Of a DNA stretch of 64,000 nucleotides, positions 10,693 through 21,766 are shown in pieces. Source of the DNA: Hyparrhenia diplandra (Eukaryota; Streptophyta; Magnoliopsida; Poales; Poaceae); assembly GCA_015847255.1 (NCBI GenBank), contig JADLZK010007843.1:434001-498000 (forward strand), given 5' to 3'. A program made the position numbers and the translations under genes. Under the pieces are notes generated by a model, which was given only the letters and a program-made list of their open reading frames with translations, searched no databases and had not been told where the DNA came from. How positions within the stretch are numbered: the first letter of the stretch is position 1; each line of letters starts with the position of its first letter.

Positions 10693-11538
10693 ATACTGCC
10701 ATCAAAGGTGTGCCGCTAGGTATATAGGTGTAGGACGTAAACTGATATTTTAGGCAGATCTCATTGATTGTACACATGAGAATGGTCATTTTATAACTGC
10801 TAAGTGCTAGTGGATCAAGATTTCCGTACAGAGCTATTTTTACACGTGAGGAACCTATAATACTTGATGGACATGTATACCGATTACACCAGATCGGATA
10901 CATATGGATATCAGTTATCCTGTACTAGTTCATCAACCCGTGCTCCCGCACGGGTTAGATTCTTAAGTTTCATCAAAAAATTATACTTAAGCAGTTGAAA
11001 ACCTTGCTTATTTTTTGTTCATATTAAGATTACTTTATTCAATTTGTTTTTCCTTTGACTCCAAAGTGACACAATTTTATTTAATTGGCATTAACATTTT
11101 GGAGAGAGTTTGTCCCGGCATGGCTAATATTGATTTTTCGTTCCCTTATATATTATATGGACGTGGTGAACTCTCTTTAGTAATTGAGGCATGTGTTTAG
11201 CAATTTAAAATTTTTTATACCATCTGTGGATAATTTAGCTTTGCTTTTTTTATTGTAGTTCGTAATTGTAGAATCATGTTTAACATATATTATACTTTTT
11301 GTTGTAAAACATCATTTATTATTATATGGTTATTCTTGCTGTTTTTTAGGTCCTGGATTTCGTAGTTAGCCACTAATATTATTTTTAATTTTTAAGTTAA
11401 GCATTTAAAAATTTTGTAAGAGACAGTAGGATATGTAATGGGCCCTTTCCAATAGTTGGTCCTAACTGCGTTTATATATGCATAATACCTGGTGCGACCA
11501 ATGGTCCTAGTGACTGACTGAACATAATAAAAATAATA

Positions 11539-11687
11539 CTCCCTCCGTTCCAAATTATAAATTGCTTTGACTTTTTTGATTTATCCATTTTGCTATGTAT
11601 CTAGACACATTATTATATCTAGATACAAAGTAAAATGAATGTACCGTAAAAAAAGTCAAAGCGGCTTATAATTTAGAACTGAGGGAG
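11539..11687. mobile_element. Stowaway MITE with TA duplication
   Basis: The 149-bp element has ends CTCCCTCCGTTCCAAATTAT and the mirror TTATAATTTAGAACTGAGGG, bounded by TA at 11537-11538 and 11688-11689. No ORF. It is nested in the Helitron and therefore younger than that insertion or carried with it. Confidence 0.92.
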
Positions 11688-13039
11688 TAGAATGTTGTCA
11701 TGGAAAGTGATTACTTATTTTGTGACTCATTATATAGTGAACAACGATTTGTTTTTATATCGTTCACATCTTCTTGTTTTCTTTGTATATCTTGTCATGT
11801 AAACCCATATACATATCACTTAAATATATTTCAGCTTTATGAAAGTAGTGTAAAATAATCAAACATAAGCAAACCTTATTTGATCGGTCGTTAAAAATCA
11901 AACCTAATTCTTTTAATATTCTTCTATTGTACTGCATTTGATCCTCCAATGTCCCTTTTAAATGGTCAACATTATGAATCTCTTCGACACTAACACCACT
12001 CAAAGATAGGCTTTTTCAAACAAAGAAATTTAATCATGTCAGAGTGTTAGGTATAAATATAAACTATAACATTATTCCATTTGTTTTACCTATTAAGTGC
12101 ATCCATAGCTTCAGGAATTGGTAAATCTACAAAAACTTATGTTGCATTGATTGATGTCAAAGAATATTCTACAAAATAATAATTATTTACTTTCATTGAT
12201 ATTAAATGAAGACTTACAGCCAAATTTTCTTATAGTTGTAGATGTCATTGCGATGACATCAGATTTTTTTCCTTCCCATCAATACGCTTGACTTTGGCCG
12301 CCCTAGAATCAAGCCTTAACTTCTTGTCCATTCTAAATTCAAAAATATTATATATAATTTAAGATGTGCAGAATCTTTAAAAAAATTATAATTTAAAGTG
12401 GATTGAAGTTTTTCATAGATGCCCTATTTATTACTCCATACATTTTGGTACCCTATTTTTTTTTTGTTATCGTTAGCATGTATAGTGGAAGTAATATAAG
12501 GCCAGAACAAACACAGTGAAAAAGTATTATACTTGATGGTCAATAAGGACCATGTCAAGGCTGATTTGTTCACCACTACCGAGCAAGATTACATCTCATA
12601 TTCTTCCCGATTGCATCGTGGTTGCCAAAAATATATAAACCAAAGGAGGTCTGCCTTTGTTTTACCTCTATTTATTCGAAGATGAAGAGAAGAACAATGA
12701 AGAGATGAGCTAGTAGATGGCTTTTTGTTTACGCCGTAGTTAATGCTATAAATTCTCATGTTAATCAGAAACATCTAGCCATCGCATCAAAAAATCTATA
12801 ACCATCTATGACCATTAGATCCATTTTGTTATTATCTAGAAAATTACCCACCTTTTGCCACTATAAATTAAAGAAAATTTTATATTAATATATATATAAA
12901 GGCAGTCCAGTAAATGTGTATCTATTTTATTGGGGTTGATATCTTCTATCTCTCGAGATCTAGAATTCTTGTTAACAACTAACTAACCATGGACGTGGCC
13001 ACCGTATTTTGATAACTGATCAAAATATGAAGTCCATCG

Positions 13040-14424
13040 CTTGGATGGATTTCCATGGAACAAATTATATAAACTAACTCCAAACCACGAAAATATTTTT
13101 GGTCAGTGGAAGTATTTTTGGGTCATTTTTTTCTCCCCTACGTGGTTGAAGTTTTTGTTTCTCCCAAAATATTTTTTTTTATTTCATAATGGCAGAGGTG
13201 GGTAATTTCAGATAAATTTAATGGTCATGGATGGTTGCATACTTTTAATTTGATGACCAAATGTTTGTGATTAACGTGAGAATTTGTAGTATTTATCTTT
13301 TCTCTAAAGCATGCAAAGAATTAACGTGGAACCTTCGTTGGAGCCTCTAATACAACAATAGTTGACTAAGGTTTTAGATTTTTTAAAATACCAACTTTTT
13401 ATTAGCTATAAGTGGACTGAATGCCAATTAGCAATGATGATGTAATTAGTGTTTTTCCTCAATATAGAAACGGATAGTGTATTATTAGTAAATGCGTATG
13501 GACATATGCATTTAGAATGGAGTCAGTAACCTGTATGGAGTCATCATATAACCTAGCGCAACACCTTGAGCAGATTGAAACACTTCAATGTCACCTGACT
13601 GCTTCTAGGATAGGGCAACCAAGAGAGCATATTATTGTTGCACCTTGGTACTCAACCGTGATCCATGCATGTCTCTAGGTGGGGTTTAATTGTTGATGAC
13701 GTAGACCCAGACCGATGAGATGAGCTTGTCACATACTCAGATAGTTCCCTATGTCCACCTGCTAGCTGACGGAGGACAGTATAGGTTCAACCAATGAATT
13801 TGTTTCTGTGTGTCAATGATCTCAAAAGAATATAGAATATCAAACAACAAACAGATTGCAAACTAAACAGGAGATCAAGCAACATACGTTAGATCGACTG
13901 CAACTCCTGCATGCATGATTTCACCACGGTGAAACGGACGCCATGGCTCGGGCGCCGCCGGGGGCCAGGCCAGAGTTTGGTTCTGACTTCTAGTACCTGT
14001 TGCCTTGGGAGGGGAATATCTGCATCTCGCCCACGAGGAGAGGGAGGGGCACGCTGTTGCGGCGGCGCTATTTGGATCTTACGGTGATGAGATAATTTTC
14101 CACGGAACAAATTATATAATAACTAACTTCAAATAGTGGAAATATTTTTTGGTATGCGGAACAATTTTCCGATCCTTTTTTTCCCCAACGTGGTTAAAGT
14201 TTTTATTTCTCACAAAATCTTTCTTTTTATTTCGTAATGGCAGAGGTGGGTAATTTCCGAGATAAATTGAATGGTCATAGATTTGGCTGCATACTTTAAT
14301 TTGATGGCCAGATGTTTCTGATTAACGTGAGAATTTCTAGCATTTATCTTTTTTTCTAGAGCATCCTGAGAGAATTAACGTGGAGCCTTCATTGGAGCCT
14401 CCAATTAATAATAGTAAGATAAGA
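13040..14424. repeat. Duplicated Helitron 5' segment (13040-13370 and 14090-14424)
   Basis: The two stretches align over about 330 bp, sharing GGAACAAATTATAT, TAATGGCAGAGGTGGGTAAT, GATTAACGTGAGAATTT and TTGGAGCCTC, with small indels. On the minus strand each corresponds to the first part of a Helitron. The outer copy has the intact TC end; the inner one is worn (near 13365). The stretch between (13370-14090) holds no recognisable gene. Confidence 0.75.
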
Positions 14425-14429
14425 TTGTA

Positions 14430-15252
14430 TACCATGATTTTTCTTTTATCTCAGATTCAAATTTTGGTAGATGTACTAAACAAAACCTTCCTCTATGTCG
14501 GCTTTATATTGGTTGAATCAAATCATGCGAGATAGTTGCTTACTCCCATGGAATCAGCCAGCGGTACCAAAGTGCAAGCCAAGCTGATCAGAAGTGAAAG
14601 CCGAAACAAGTCCAAAACAGATGAATATATAGGAATAGCCCCTGGCAGATCAACGACTGAACATGCACCGGTTCCAAGATGAATAAGCTTTTTACAAGTT
14701 GAGGGTAATTCGTACCTACTACCCTGGTTGCTGTACCACGGTAGCAATTTTTTCATATTAGTTATTGACATAAATAATCGAGGGCATCAATCATTTCATT
14801 GTTTTCTCTTTTTCGAACAAGGGAAACTCTGTATGCAATTGCAGGGAAAACTAGAAACAAGATGTGGAACAGATTAATAGATCATGCCATCAACTAGTAC
14901 AGTTGCTAGCTAGCCAAAGATGATATGGAAGATACTATACACAGTGCTGCATGAATAACTCTACAAGCTCTGGTGGAAGCCATAGCCCCATCTATTCTAC
15001 GTTGCTTCTCCTGATATACTGCAGCCAGGAAATTGCTGCAAAGCCAGCATATGCCCAACTCTAGTCCAGCACCTGAGAAATAAACTCGATCTTTATCTTC
15101 TGATGCACCCCATTCTCATCCCCAATTCCTAGAGTCAGCCCATGATATACTCATCACCCTCTCTAGTTTCAGACTAGTCGTCCATTCCATACTGTGGTCT
15201 CTTATGAAATATAGTTTTTCCTGTGTGTTCCCTTGCACGAGGGAGCAAATGT
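14430..15252 (-). ncRNA. 21-PHAS precursor B1 (miR2118 site 15097-15118)
   Basis: The site at 15097-15118 has core TTCTGATGCACCCCATTCTC. The group B lead-in CGATCTTTAT adjoins it. The minus-strand TATA (CTATATATAG, 15280-15289) is about 160 bp upstream. Body and promoter are nearly collinear with B5 (61590-62520) and B3 (40740-42950). B5 lacks about 85 bp between site and TATA, a deletion that shortens its leader. The A-to-C change in the middle of the core (CATCCC to CACCCC) is private to this copy. No conserved protein frame is present. Confidence 0.72.
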
Positions 15253-15274
15253 GCTTTTGCTGTGCTCGAAATTG

Positions 15275-15433
15275 TGCAGCTATATATAGAGAGCTGAGTA
15301 CGTGTCGCACTTGAGGCCGTGTACAGGCCATGTTAATGCTCTCGAATATTCCGGAATATGATTGTAGACTCCAAACTAAGATGTGTAGTCCAGACTATGG
15401 CTGTTTGCATTTGCCTTACCATATCTATAAATA
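15275..15433. promoter_or_regulatory. Group B PHAS promoter with two facing TATA boxes
   Basis: The minus-strand TATA is at 15280-15289. Upstream are TTGAGGCCGTGTACAGGCCA and CTCGAATATTCCGGAATATG (15341-15360), then a plus-strand TATAAATA at 15426-15433. The same arrangement occurs at 42777-42944 and 62358-62515, with about 150-bp TATA spacing against 95 bp in group A. GAATATTCCGGAATAT is itself an imperfect palindrome. The shared core indicates that groups A and B are controlled alike. Confidence 0.55.
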
Positions 15434-15539
15434 AGATGACATTTCTAACCCCCTCTCTACTGAATAACTATGTGTAGTCCAGACTATGGCTGTTTGTAGA
15501 CTCCAAACCAAGATGTGCAGTCGGATATTTCATTCCATT

Positions 15540-16333
15540 ATCTGAAAGGAAAAGGAAAAACTGTGCGAAGATGAGATTAATTTCGGCTATTATGTATATT
15601 TTTCCCGTTGTGAATAAAGTTTGTATAAAGATAAGTTTAATCTAGATAAATTTTCATGGCGACTGCAACATTAACTCAAATTATATATTTGTTGTTCAAA
15701 GTCACAAATAAGAGAAATGGATATTTTTCCTGTCACTAGAATATCTAGCTAATCTCTGTATGTCAGAGTAACACCTTCACCGCTACCACTAGGGCAGATT
15801 TATTCAGCCTAATTGTTTGTGATATTTTTCTGAGCTGCAACTACAGCTATGAATAATTGGAGCTTGCCACACACTGTTATGGTTCCACACAATATACTTG
15901 CTCAAACATGGGACAATTTATCAGGCTAAATTAACACAATGACCATGACTTTATAATGGTAAATTAGCTCTTGTTGACAGCTTGAGGCCACTGCACCAGC
16001 TACATGACCAACACGAGGTCTTACGTTGTTGCAGCTAGCGAAAGACGTGCAATTAAACTTGAATCCATGCAGAGGGAGGCATAGCATCTTTTGTATCGGC
16101 AGCGTGGAAGGGCCTGGGAACTTGCAGAGAACTACCCTCCCAGTGGAGAATAGCTATCGATCTTGGTTGAGGAGAAGCGCAAGGAGACAGTATTGCTTCT
16201 CATGATGAAACTGGTGGGTAAGTTCTGCCTTGCAGATCATTCGGTGCTTTCCTTAACCCAAGATTTAAACTCCTGATGTATCACATTCCCAGAAAAGTTG
16301 CCTCATCTAACTGCATAAATACGTGTTATACAT
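15540..16333 (-). ncRNA. 21-PHAS precursor C1 (miR2118 site 16270-16291)
   Basis: The site at 16270-16291 has core TCCTGATGTATCACATTCCC, with the group C change CCC to CAC at miRNA position 14. The minus-strand TATA box CTATAAATAAG (16361-16371) is only about 70 bp upstream. The body matches C2 (43020-43955) and C3 (62530-63383). Shared phrases include GGGACAATTTATCAGGCTAA, CAGCTTGAGGCCACT and GTTGAGGAGAAGC. Upstream sequence including ACGAGAAAATGGTAAACGCA (about 16516) is also shared by all three, so the duplicated unit extends well past the promoter. Confidence 0.72.
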
Positions 16334-16639
16334 AACTTTTTATCCCTACAAAGGTGCAGCCTTATTTATAGGCACAGGACATCAATGTTTTGACCCACCA
16401 GTACCTACATTTAGTTAAGAGCACAACACATACCCACAGGAACTCTCTATCTATACAAAACGTTGCCATACCTGTAACGAATGTGTGTTGCATCCATGGT
16501 ACTTCGGTTATATGTGACGAGAAAATGGTAAACGCAGAATGCTACATACATGATGAAAGTTCAGTCAACGACCTATTGTGCATGAGAACTCCAATTGGTA
16601 GCGCAAGCACTTACCGCACTTATACAGGCAGGCGGTTGA

Positions 16640-17540
16640 GATATTAGTTTCTTATGAAACAACTATGGAACAAGTGTGCTGGCATTTTTAGTGTTTTGAC
16701 CTACAGAGGACGCGCTGACCCAAGTTCAGATTTGGAAATGCATTTTGAGATTCCTTGGACATAAATGGCACCATACAACAAGGCAATGATGTATCATGGC
16801 TCTCATGTATATTTTTCTTTTAACTAAAAAAATGTATATTTTTCTTAACGAGGCAACACAAACATGACTTCAATAATGTGGCGAACAAACTAATTTGCTT
16901 CAGCGTTTAGACCTATCTGTACTATAGAGGAGCAAAGAAATTGAAAAATGTATTGTCATCACCCACGAAACTTCCTACCCACTGCCTAACGTCCTGACTT
17001 AGAAAACAAGGATGTTTCCTGCAGAAATGAGCGCCAAAGCTGAACTTTTTTCACCCAACAGCCTCGTCACGTGTGTTGAATGGGTGTACCCACCTGACAT
17101 TGTCGCCTGTGCCACCCGTATATCACCACCTATCACCCCTCTACGATCACTGCCACCCAAAGCGCCCACCCTGCAACCACCGTATCCGCACCCTTCTACC
17201 CCGCGCCTACTCCCCGATGCTATGGCACTCTCGCCTCCCTCCGCTCATCCTATAGGTCAGCACCCCTGAACCACCGCATCCACAGCCTTCTTGCCCACGT
17301 CAGTACCCAAATGTATGAACAATTGGGTGGCGGCCTGCCACGGCGGGGTAGTGTCTCAATGGTATCGTGAATATGTAAGAACTTGCATATGCACTTGTTA
17401 GCCTCATGATCCTTTTATCAAAATAAATTAAATATTTTCTAAAAATAAGTGATTTATGTATATTTTTACGAAAGTATTTTTGAACAAAAATCTATTCATA
17501 ATATGGTTTTTACATTTCTATTCTTAATAACTCAAGAGTT
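16640..17540. other. Spacer upstream of C1 with a C-rich patch
   Basis: No gene is supported. 16640-16990 resembles 44380-44680. A C-rich patch at 17040-17290 is absent from the paralogous position near 63890 and is probably an insertion of unknown type; its 85-codon plus-strand frame has no domain. 17455-17540 resumes homology with the last 100 bases of the window. Confidence 0.45.
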
Positions 17541-17559
17541 ATCCGTCATTTATTTTTCC

Positions 17560-18235
17560 AATGTTTGACCCAGTCTTGTCCAAAACGACTTTTCTACCAA
17601 CCTGGAAGGAGTATAATCCACAAAACTACATAAATAAACATATAAACCTGTGTACTTGCACTGCAGCAAACAACCGTGACCAAAAGGAGCACTATGCATT
17701 AGCCCGTCACAGTCCAGGCATAATGCAATTTGCTTCCTACTTTTCTTTTTTATATATTCTTCTCAAAAATAGACCAGAACAAACATACATGCAAAATAAG
17801 ATAAAATTGTGCAAAATCTCATCAAACAGGGATGGTTTCCTTTACTCCACCGCCAGTGTAAATACATAATTTCTACTAGCGGTATTTGACTATTTACTCT
17901 AGCGATTCTTAGCCCTGGTCTCAAATATAATTCTTTCTACGGTTGCCCTCTCCTTATGAACCATCAAGAAAAATGGATTTTGTACAAATCGAGTCAAGTC
18001 CAGCTCAACTTGAGTGGGGAACATCAACAGTAATCGGGAAGGACCAGGAAACTCAGATGTGTGTGGCAAACCACAAAGTGCCACGCACAAACAAGCTTGA
18101 CTACTATCTCCCGCTTAAAGATATATTTTCACACATACCTCGCTGATGTCTCTGGATCTGTAACTCCCGATGTATCCCATCCCCACAAATAAAAGGATAC
18201 TTTTGTCTCTGTTAGACCTGGAAGCAAAACGTGTT
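17560..18235 (-). ncRNA. 21-PHAS precursor D3 (miR2118 site 18164-18185)
   Basis: The site at 18164-18185 has core TCCCGATGTATCCCATCCCC, preceded by GGATCTGTAA. The minus-strand TATA is present three times because a 38-39-bp unit is tandemly repeated (18240-18354); the proximal copy is CTATATATAG (18261-18270). The body resembles locus D5, for instance around 17700 against 31905 (GCATTAGCCC / GCATTAGCTCC) and GAAACTCAGATGTGTGTGG near 18048 against 32265. The 67-102-codon frames inside are not shared in frame with D5. Confidence 0.72.
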
Positions 18236-18239
18236 GGAA

Positions 18240-18354
18240 GTAAACTGAAAATTCAGCTATCTATATATAGGCAAAATAGTAAACTGAAAATTCAGCTATC
18301 TATATAGGCGTAGGAAGTAAACTGAGAATTCAGCTATCTATATAGGCGTAGCAT
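18240..18354 (-). promoter_or_regulatory. Triplicated TATA-box unit of locus D3
   Basis: Three direct copies (18240-18278, 18279-18316, 18317-18354) of a unit beginning GTAAACTGAAAATTCAGC each carry CTATCTATATAGG or CTATCTATATATAGG. On the minus strand each gives a TATA box, so three start regions about 38 bp apart are possible. Other D loci carry a single related unit (for example 61342-61375). Confidence 0.8.
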
Positions 18355-18399
18355 ATGAAGCATGCTGCTAGAATGGTCATTGTAACCTGCACCTGGTGC

Positions 18400-19070
18400 A
18401 TTTACACTTTTGACAGAGGGAGTATTGCAGAACATAGAACACGTGACAATAAATATAAGTACCTGGAATTATTATATGGAGGGCTTGTAACACTAGTTTT
18501 TAGACTGACCCAAAGTTCACTACAAATTGGAAGAATTTAGAATTTAAATATCACCAATAAATAAAATTGGTGGGGTGACAGTTTTATTTTATTTTGTATA
18601 AAGGTAGGGGTACGTAATTCTTTTAAGATTTCTGTACTAGGAGATTACTAAAGGTTACATTTTTTTTGTATGGTTAGATGCAAATTTATGGGATTTCAAT
18701 TTATTATCTTTGTTATTATTATCCTTATAATTATAATAAATTGCAGTTCAGTGCGACCGAGCCAGTGCATTTTGAATGTGTAAAGATTGACTTTACTCAC
18801 TAAATGATTGGGCATGCTTTGCAAATCCTCAGTACACTTGTTCATTTTCATCAAGTTCTCTTCACTTATGTGAACTTGTTGCCTCTCCTGTGACCCTCTC
18901 TTTCTGTCGACCTCTTTTTGAGTAACCATTGCTTGATGTGAGCGAAGGATTCATTGTTGTCATCATGGTCTGGATCTGTAATCATTGCAATCACTTGACT
19001 CTGAGCACATTTTGGCAGCTGATTGCTGGTTACGTCACAAGAATGTAAGTACGTAAAATGGTAATCCCTC
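18400..19070. other. Spacer shared with 32740-33500
   Basis: No gene. The stretch matches the region upstream of D5: AAATTTAAATATCACCAATAAA near 18540 and 32879, and GAAGATTGACT / AAAGATTGACT followed by CACTAAATGA near 18785 and 33092. It shows that the D unit duplicated together with about 0.8 kb of upstream sequence. Short minus-strand frames are not conserved between the copies. Confidence 0.5.
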
Positions 19071-19079
19071 AAACTGAGA

Positions 19080-20310
19080 GTACGAAGGAATGTAAATTAG
19101 GCTTTCATTCATTCGCATGCCTCCTATTTCTAGGGAAGCTATATGGTGATCAACAAAATTACTGTTTTGACCCTACTTGGCGCCCAAGGAAATTCTCGAC
19201 CGCCAAGGCAATTCCATTTTCTTGTCGTCCAAGGACATTTGATAGTAACCACAATGAGCAAAAATAGCACTGGGTGGATCTCGGTGATGAGGCTCCTTGT
19301 TACCAAAGCAGGCAGTCGCCGGTGTGTAGGACACAGCTTGCTGCTGACATTGACGAAACCCTCATTTGCAGCGACATCGTCTAATAATCTAGGTTTAGGC
19401 AGATGTCTCGGCACTATTTTGGTTTGGAATACATTGTGCAAGATTGTTGCACTCACATTGCTAGCTTGTGTTCAGCTCATGCTGGAATCAGCAAAAGCCG
19501 TGCCAAGGAATGAGCCAATCCCAGCTGAAAGCAAAATAAACAAATATGCTATGAATACGTACATTACTCTGGCGTCTGGCCTAGTTGACAGTTGTGGAAA
19601 TTGCACCTATACTAGCCTAGTTGTTGCACTCCAGATGCAATTACTATAAATTGTTTCATTGTTTTCTTGCTCGCGAACAAGAGAAGAACACACCTCGCAG
19701 CTGGAAATCGCAGCAGTGCAGAGGAAACTACAAACTAGAGGCATACGGAACAGATCATTCCGTCAACCAATCATACTACTGCCAGACAGTTCTACTTTTT
19801 TTTTCTTCAGCTTGTCGCTGTCTCTTCCAGTTTTTAATTTTTTCAGCTTCATTTCAGATTGTAATTTCAGTTTACAAAAGATACACAGTGTTTTGTGATT
19901 AAATTTGTTCTTAAATATCGGATTTGTCAACCAATACAACAATGCAATCATCTGATCCTATTTTAGCATAGTGCACTATTTCGTTCACAGTTTCTCAGCC
20001 ATCCCTGGCAAGAAAACAAAAATCTCAGATCATGGGACCTTACAAAGATTCCATGGGGGCCCTGCAGTCATGGAGATGACGACAGTAGCGAGATCAGCCA
20101 TGGCTCACCCTCCTGATGTATCACATTCCCAACTGGAATGAACCTCACCAGTAAGTTCCATTGATTTAATTTGCCACTGCTAGTCTGCCACGACATATTT
20201 CAGCATATACTCATATAAATCATCACCTCCTGAGTTTGAGCATGTGAACCATTGCACACAAGGACTTATTTTTTTTCTTTGAGTGTTGCCACTATTGCTT
20301 GAGGAAGCAA
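19080..20310 (-). ncRNA. 21-PHAS precursor E1 (miR2118 site 20110-20131)
   Basis: The site at 20110-20131 has core TCCTGATGTATCACATTCCC, identical to the C core. The TATA is of the E type (TAGCTTTATAG; minus-strand CTATAAAG, 20340-20347), about 210 bp upstream. Body 19640-19900 contains CATTGTTTTCTTGCTCGCGA, also seen in B and D bodies (GTTTTCTCTTTCTCGA near 34815). Frames of up to 168 codons (19143-19649) overlap on opposite strands and have no domain; I treat them as chance. The 3' end is unknown. Confidence 0.62.
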
Positions 20311-20539
20311 TTGGTTTCTTCTATCCCCTCAGGGTATAGCTTTATAGGAGCATGTGTCTCAGGGCACTCTCACGAATGTATAAAAATTGCCATGCTATAT
20401 TTGATGCTATTCGACCCACTCATCGCTCTCAACGTCGTTCGAGGGATTCAGCTAACAAGCACCACTCTAACTACAAGGTTGCCTAGAGCCAAGGAACAAG
20501 TGATCTTACTACAAGGCCTTCGATGGGTGTATCTTTAAA

Positions 20540-21110
20540 TGCACACATAGTGAATAATTTGGCATTTAAATTACACATGGATTCACTTGCCAGGTATGTA
20601 GGTATATTATTTAGAGTGAAATACACACTAGAAGTCCCTACACTTATCTAAGCAGAGGCATTTAATACTGGAAGAATGTCTGTTTATATTCAACATTCAA
20701 GTTGTGAACTTTCCATGAAAATTTTTGGTCATCAAAATCTGTTGTGCGGTTTCTTTCTTCTCTTCTTTATTTCCAATACTGGTAGAGATTCTTGCTCGCT
20801 AGGATGAGTGATGCAGTCTCCAAATGGTCGGCACTTGTACTTTTATTTTCTCTGTATAATGAAAATTGTGGCAAAACTTTTTCAATCCCTTCAAAAAAAT
20901 GTTCGCTCTATGTTCCTTGCTATTATTTTTCTGTACAAAATACGTAAACAAGTGAATAGAGTCATTTTGGTTTGTCCACAAGACAAGTCAAAGAAGTTCC
21001 CTAAACCCAACGACAAGGCTTCTCTAAACTCTTGTACGAGAAATTTTACAGTACTTAAAAAAACTACAGTCGTCCATTTTGGATAGATCTAATGGATATA
21101 AAATAAGAAG
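20540..21110. other. Spacer between E1 and D4
   Basis: No gene is supported. The 60-92-codon frames at 20799-21086 lie on opposite strands of the same AT-rich sequence and have no motif. Confidence 0.4.
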
Positions 21111-21766
21111 AATCAATGCACATGAACTGAAGTTGTGGGCCGCAATGTAAACTAATAAACACGGTTACAATAACGGTGTGGCACGGACTACATATCCTTT
21201 ACCATATTACAACAACACTTATATCTGATCTGAGATGTGGACTGCACACAATTTCACCCTCTACAACAAGCAGCTATACCGGTGCAACCTACTTTGCATG
21301 GTCTGTGGTCTGTGGTATTTGAGAGACAAAATCAGCTGTGTTTGTCCTCCATGAGGCGCAAATTCCCACAAAATGTGGTAATGAAGCCGATCAAGTTGGT
21401 TCCATGTTCCTCATGAGGCGCACAGGGCTTTAAAACATTTTCTATGGTCTATAACCTAGAGGAAGGAGACTAGTTAACTCTAGTCCATCATGCTGATTTT
21501 GAGGATTCTGCTATAGTCATGCTTGAGTCACTGCTAAACTCTGCCATGCTTGTTCATGGTTTTGAATGGAGGAAACCAACTTTCTAATTTCGAAGGACCA
21601 CCAAACAAAGATATGTTCAGCGCAGTGCAAAACCCCTTACAGAAACAGGCTACCATAGTTGCGTTGATCACTCAAGATAGTCTTCAGGCACTATCTTGCA
21701 TTCGACATCTAAATCTAAAACTCCCGATGTATCCTATCCGCACTAAAAGAATTCTTTCATGGCTGG
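21110..21766 (-). ncRNA. 21-PHAS precursor D4, promoter lost to copia insertion (site 21721-21742)
   Basis: The site at 21721-21742 has core TCCCGATGTATCCTATCCGC and a D-type lead-in (ATCTAAATCTAAAA). Only 24 bp upstream of the site a copia LTR begins (21767). No D-type TATA sequence is found on the far side, after 23105. The locus therefore appears to have lost its own promoter; expression would depend on the LTR or on read-through. The body up to the E1 side is AT-rich and without a protein frame. Confidence 0.5.

Larger units (their letters stand above)
10925..14424 (-). mobile_element. 3.5-kb non-autonomous Helitron (minus orientation)
   Basis: Read on the minus strand, the element starts TCTTATCTTACTATTATTAA at 14424. 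It ends at 10925 with a perfect 9-bp-arm hairpin (AACCCGTGC-GGGA-GCACGGGTT), a short spacer and CTAG. Host bases are A10924 and T14425. The paralogous block reads straight through at A61586/T61587, so the insertion point and 3500-bp length are confirmed. There is no Rep/helicase frame. A Stowaway MITE (11539-11687) and two related copies of a terminal segment (13040-13370 and 14090-14424) lie inside. Short frames such as 11764-12003 show no domain. Confidence 0.88.

Noticed and set aside
16390..16647. Small protein gene in the C flank (also at 63585)
   Set aside because: Although the DNA is duplicated three times, the frame is broken in the 44.2-kb copy and has no domain; conservation reflects recent duplication.
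19143..19649. 168-codon plus-strand frame in the E1 body
   Set aside because: No domain, overlapped by opposite-strand frames, and not shared by other E loci.
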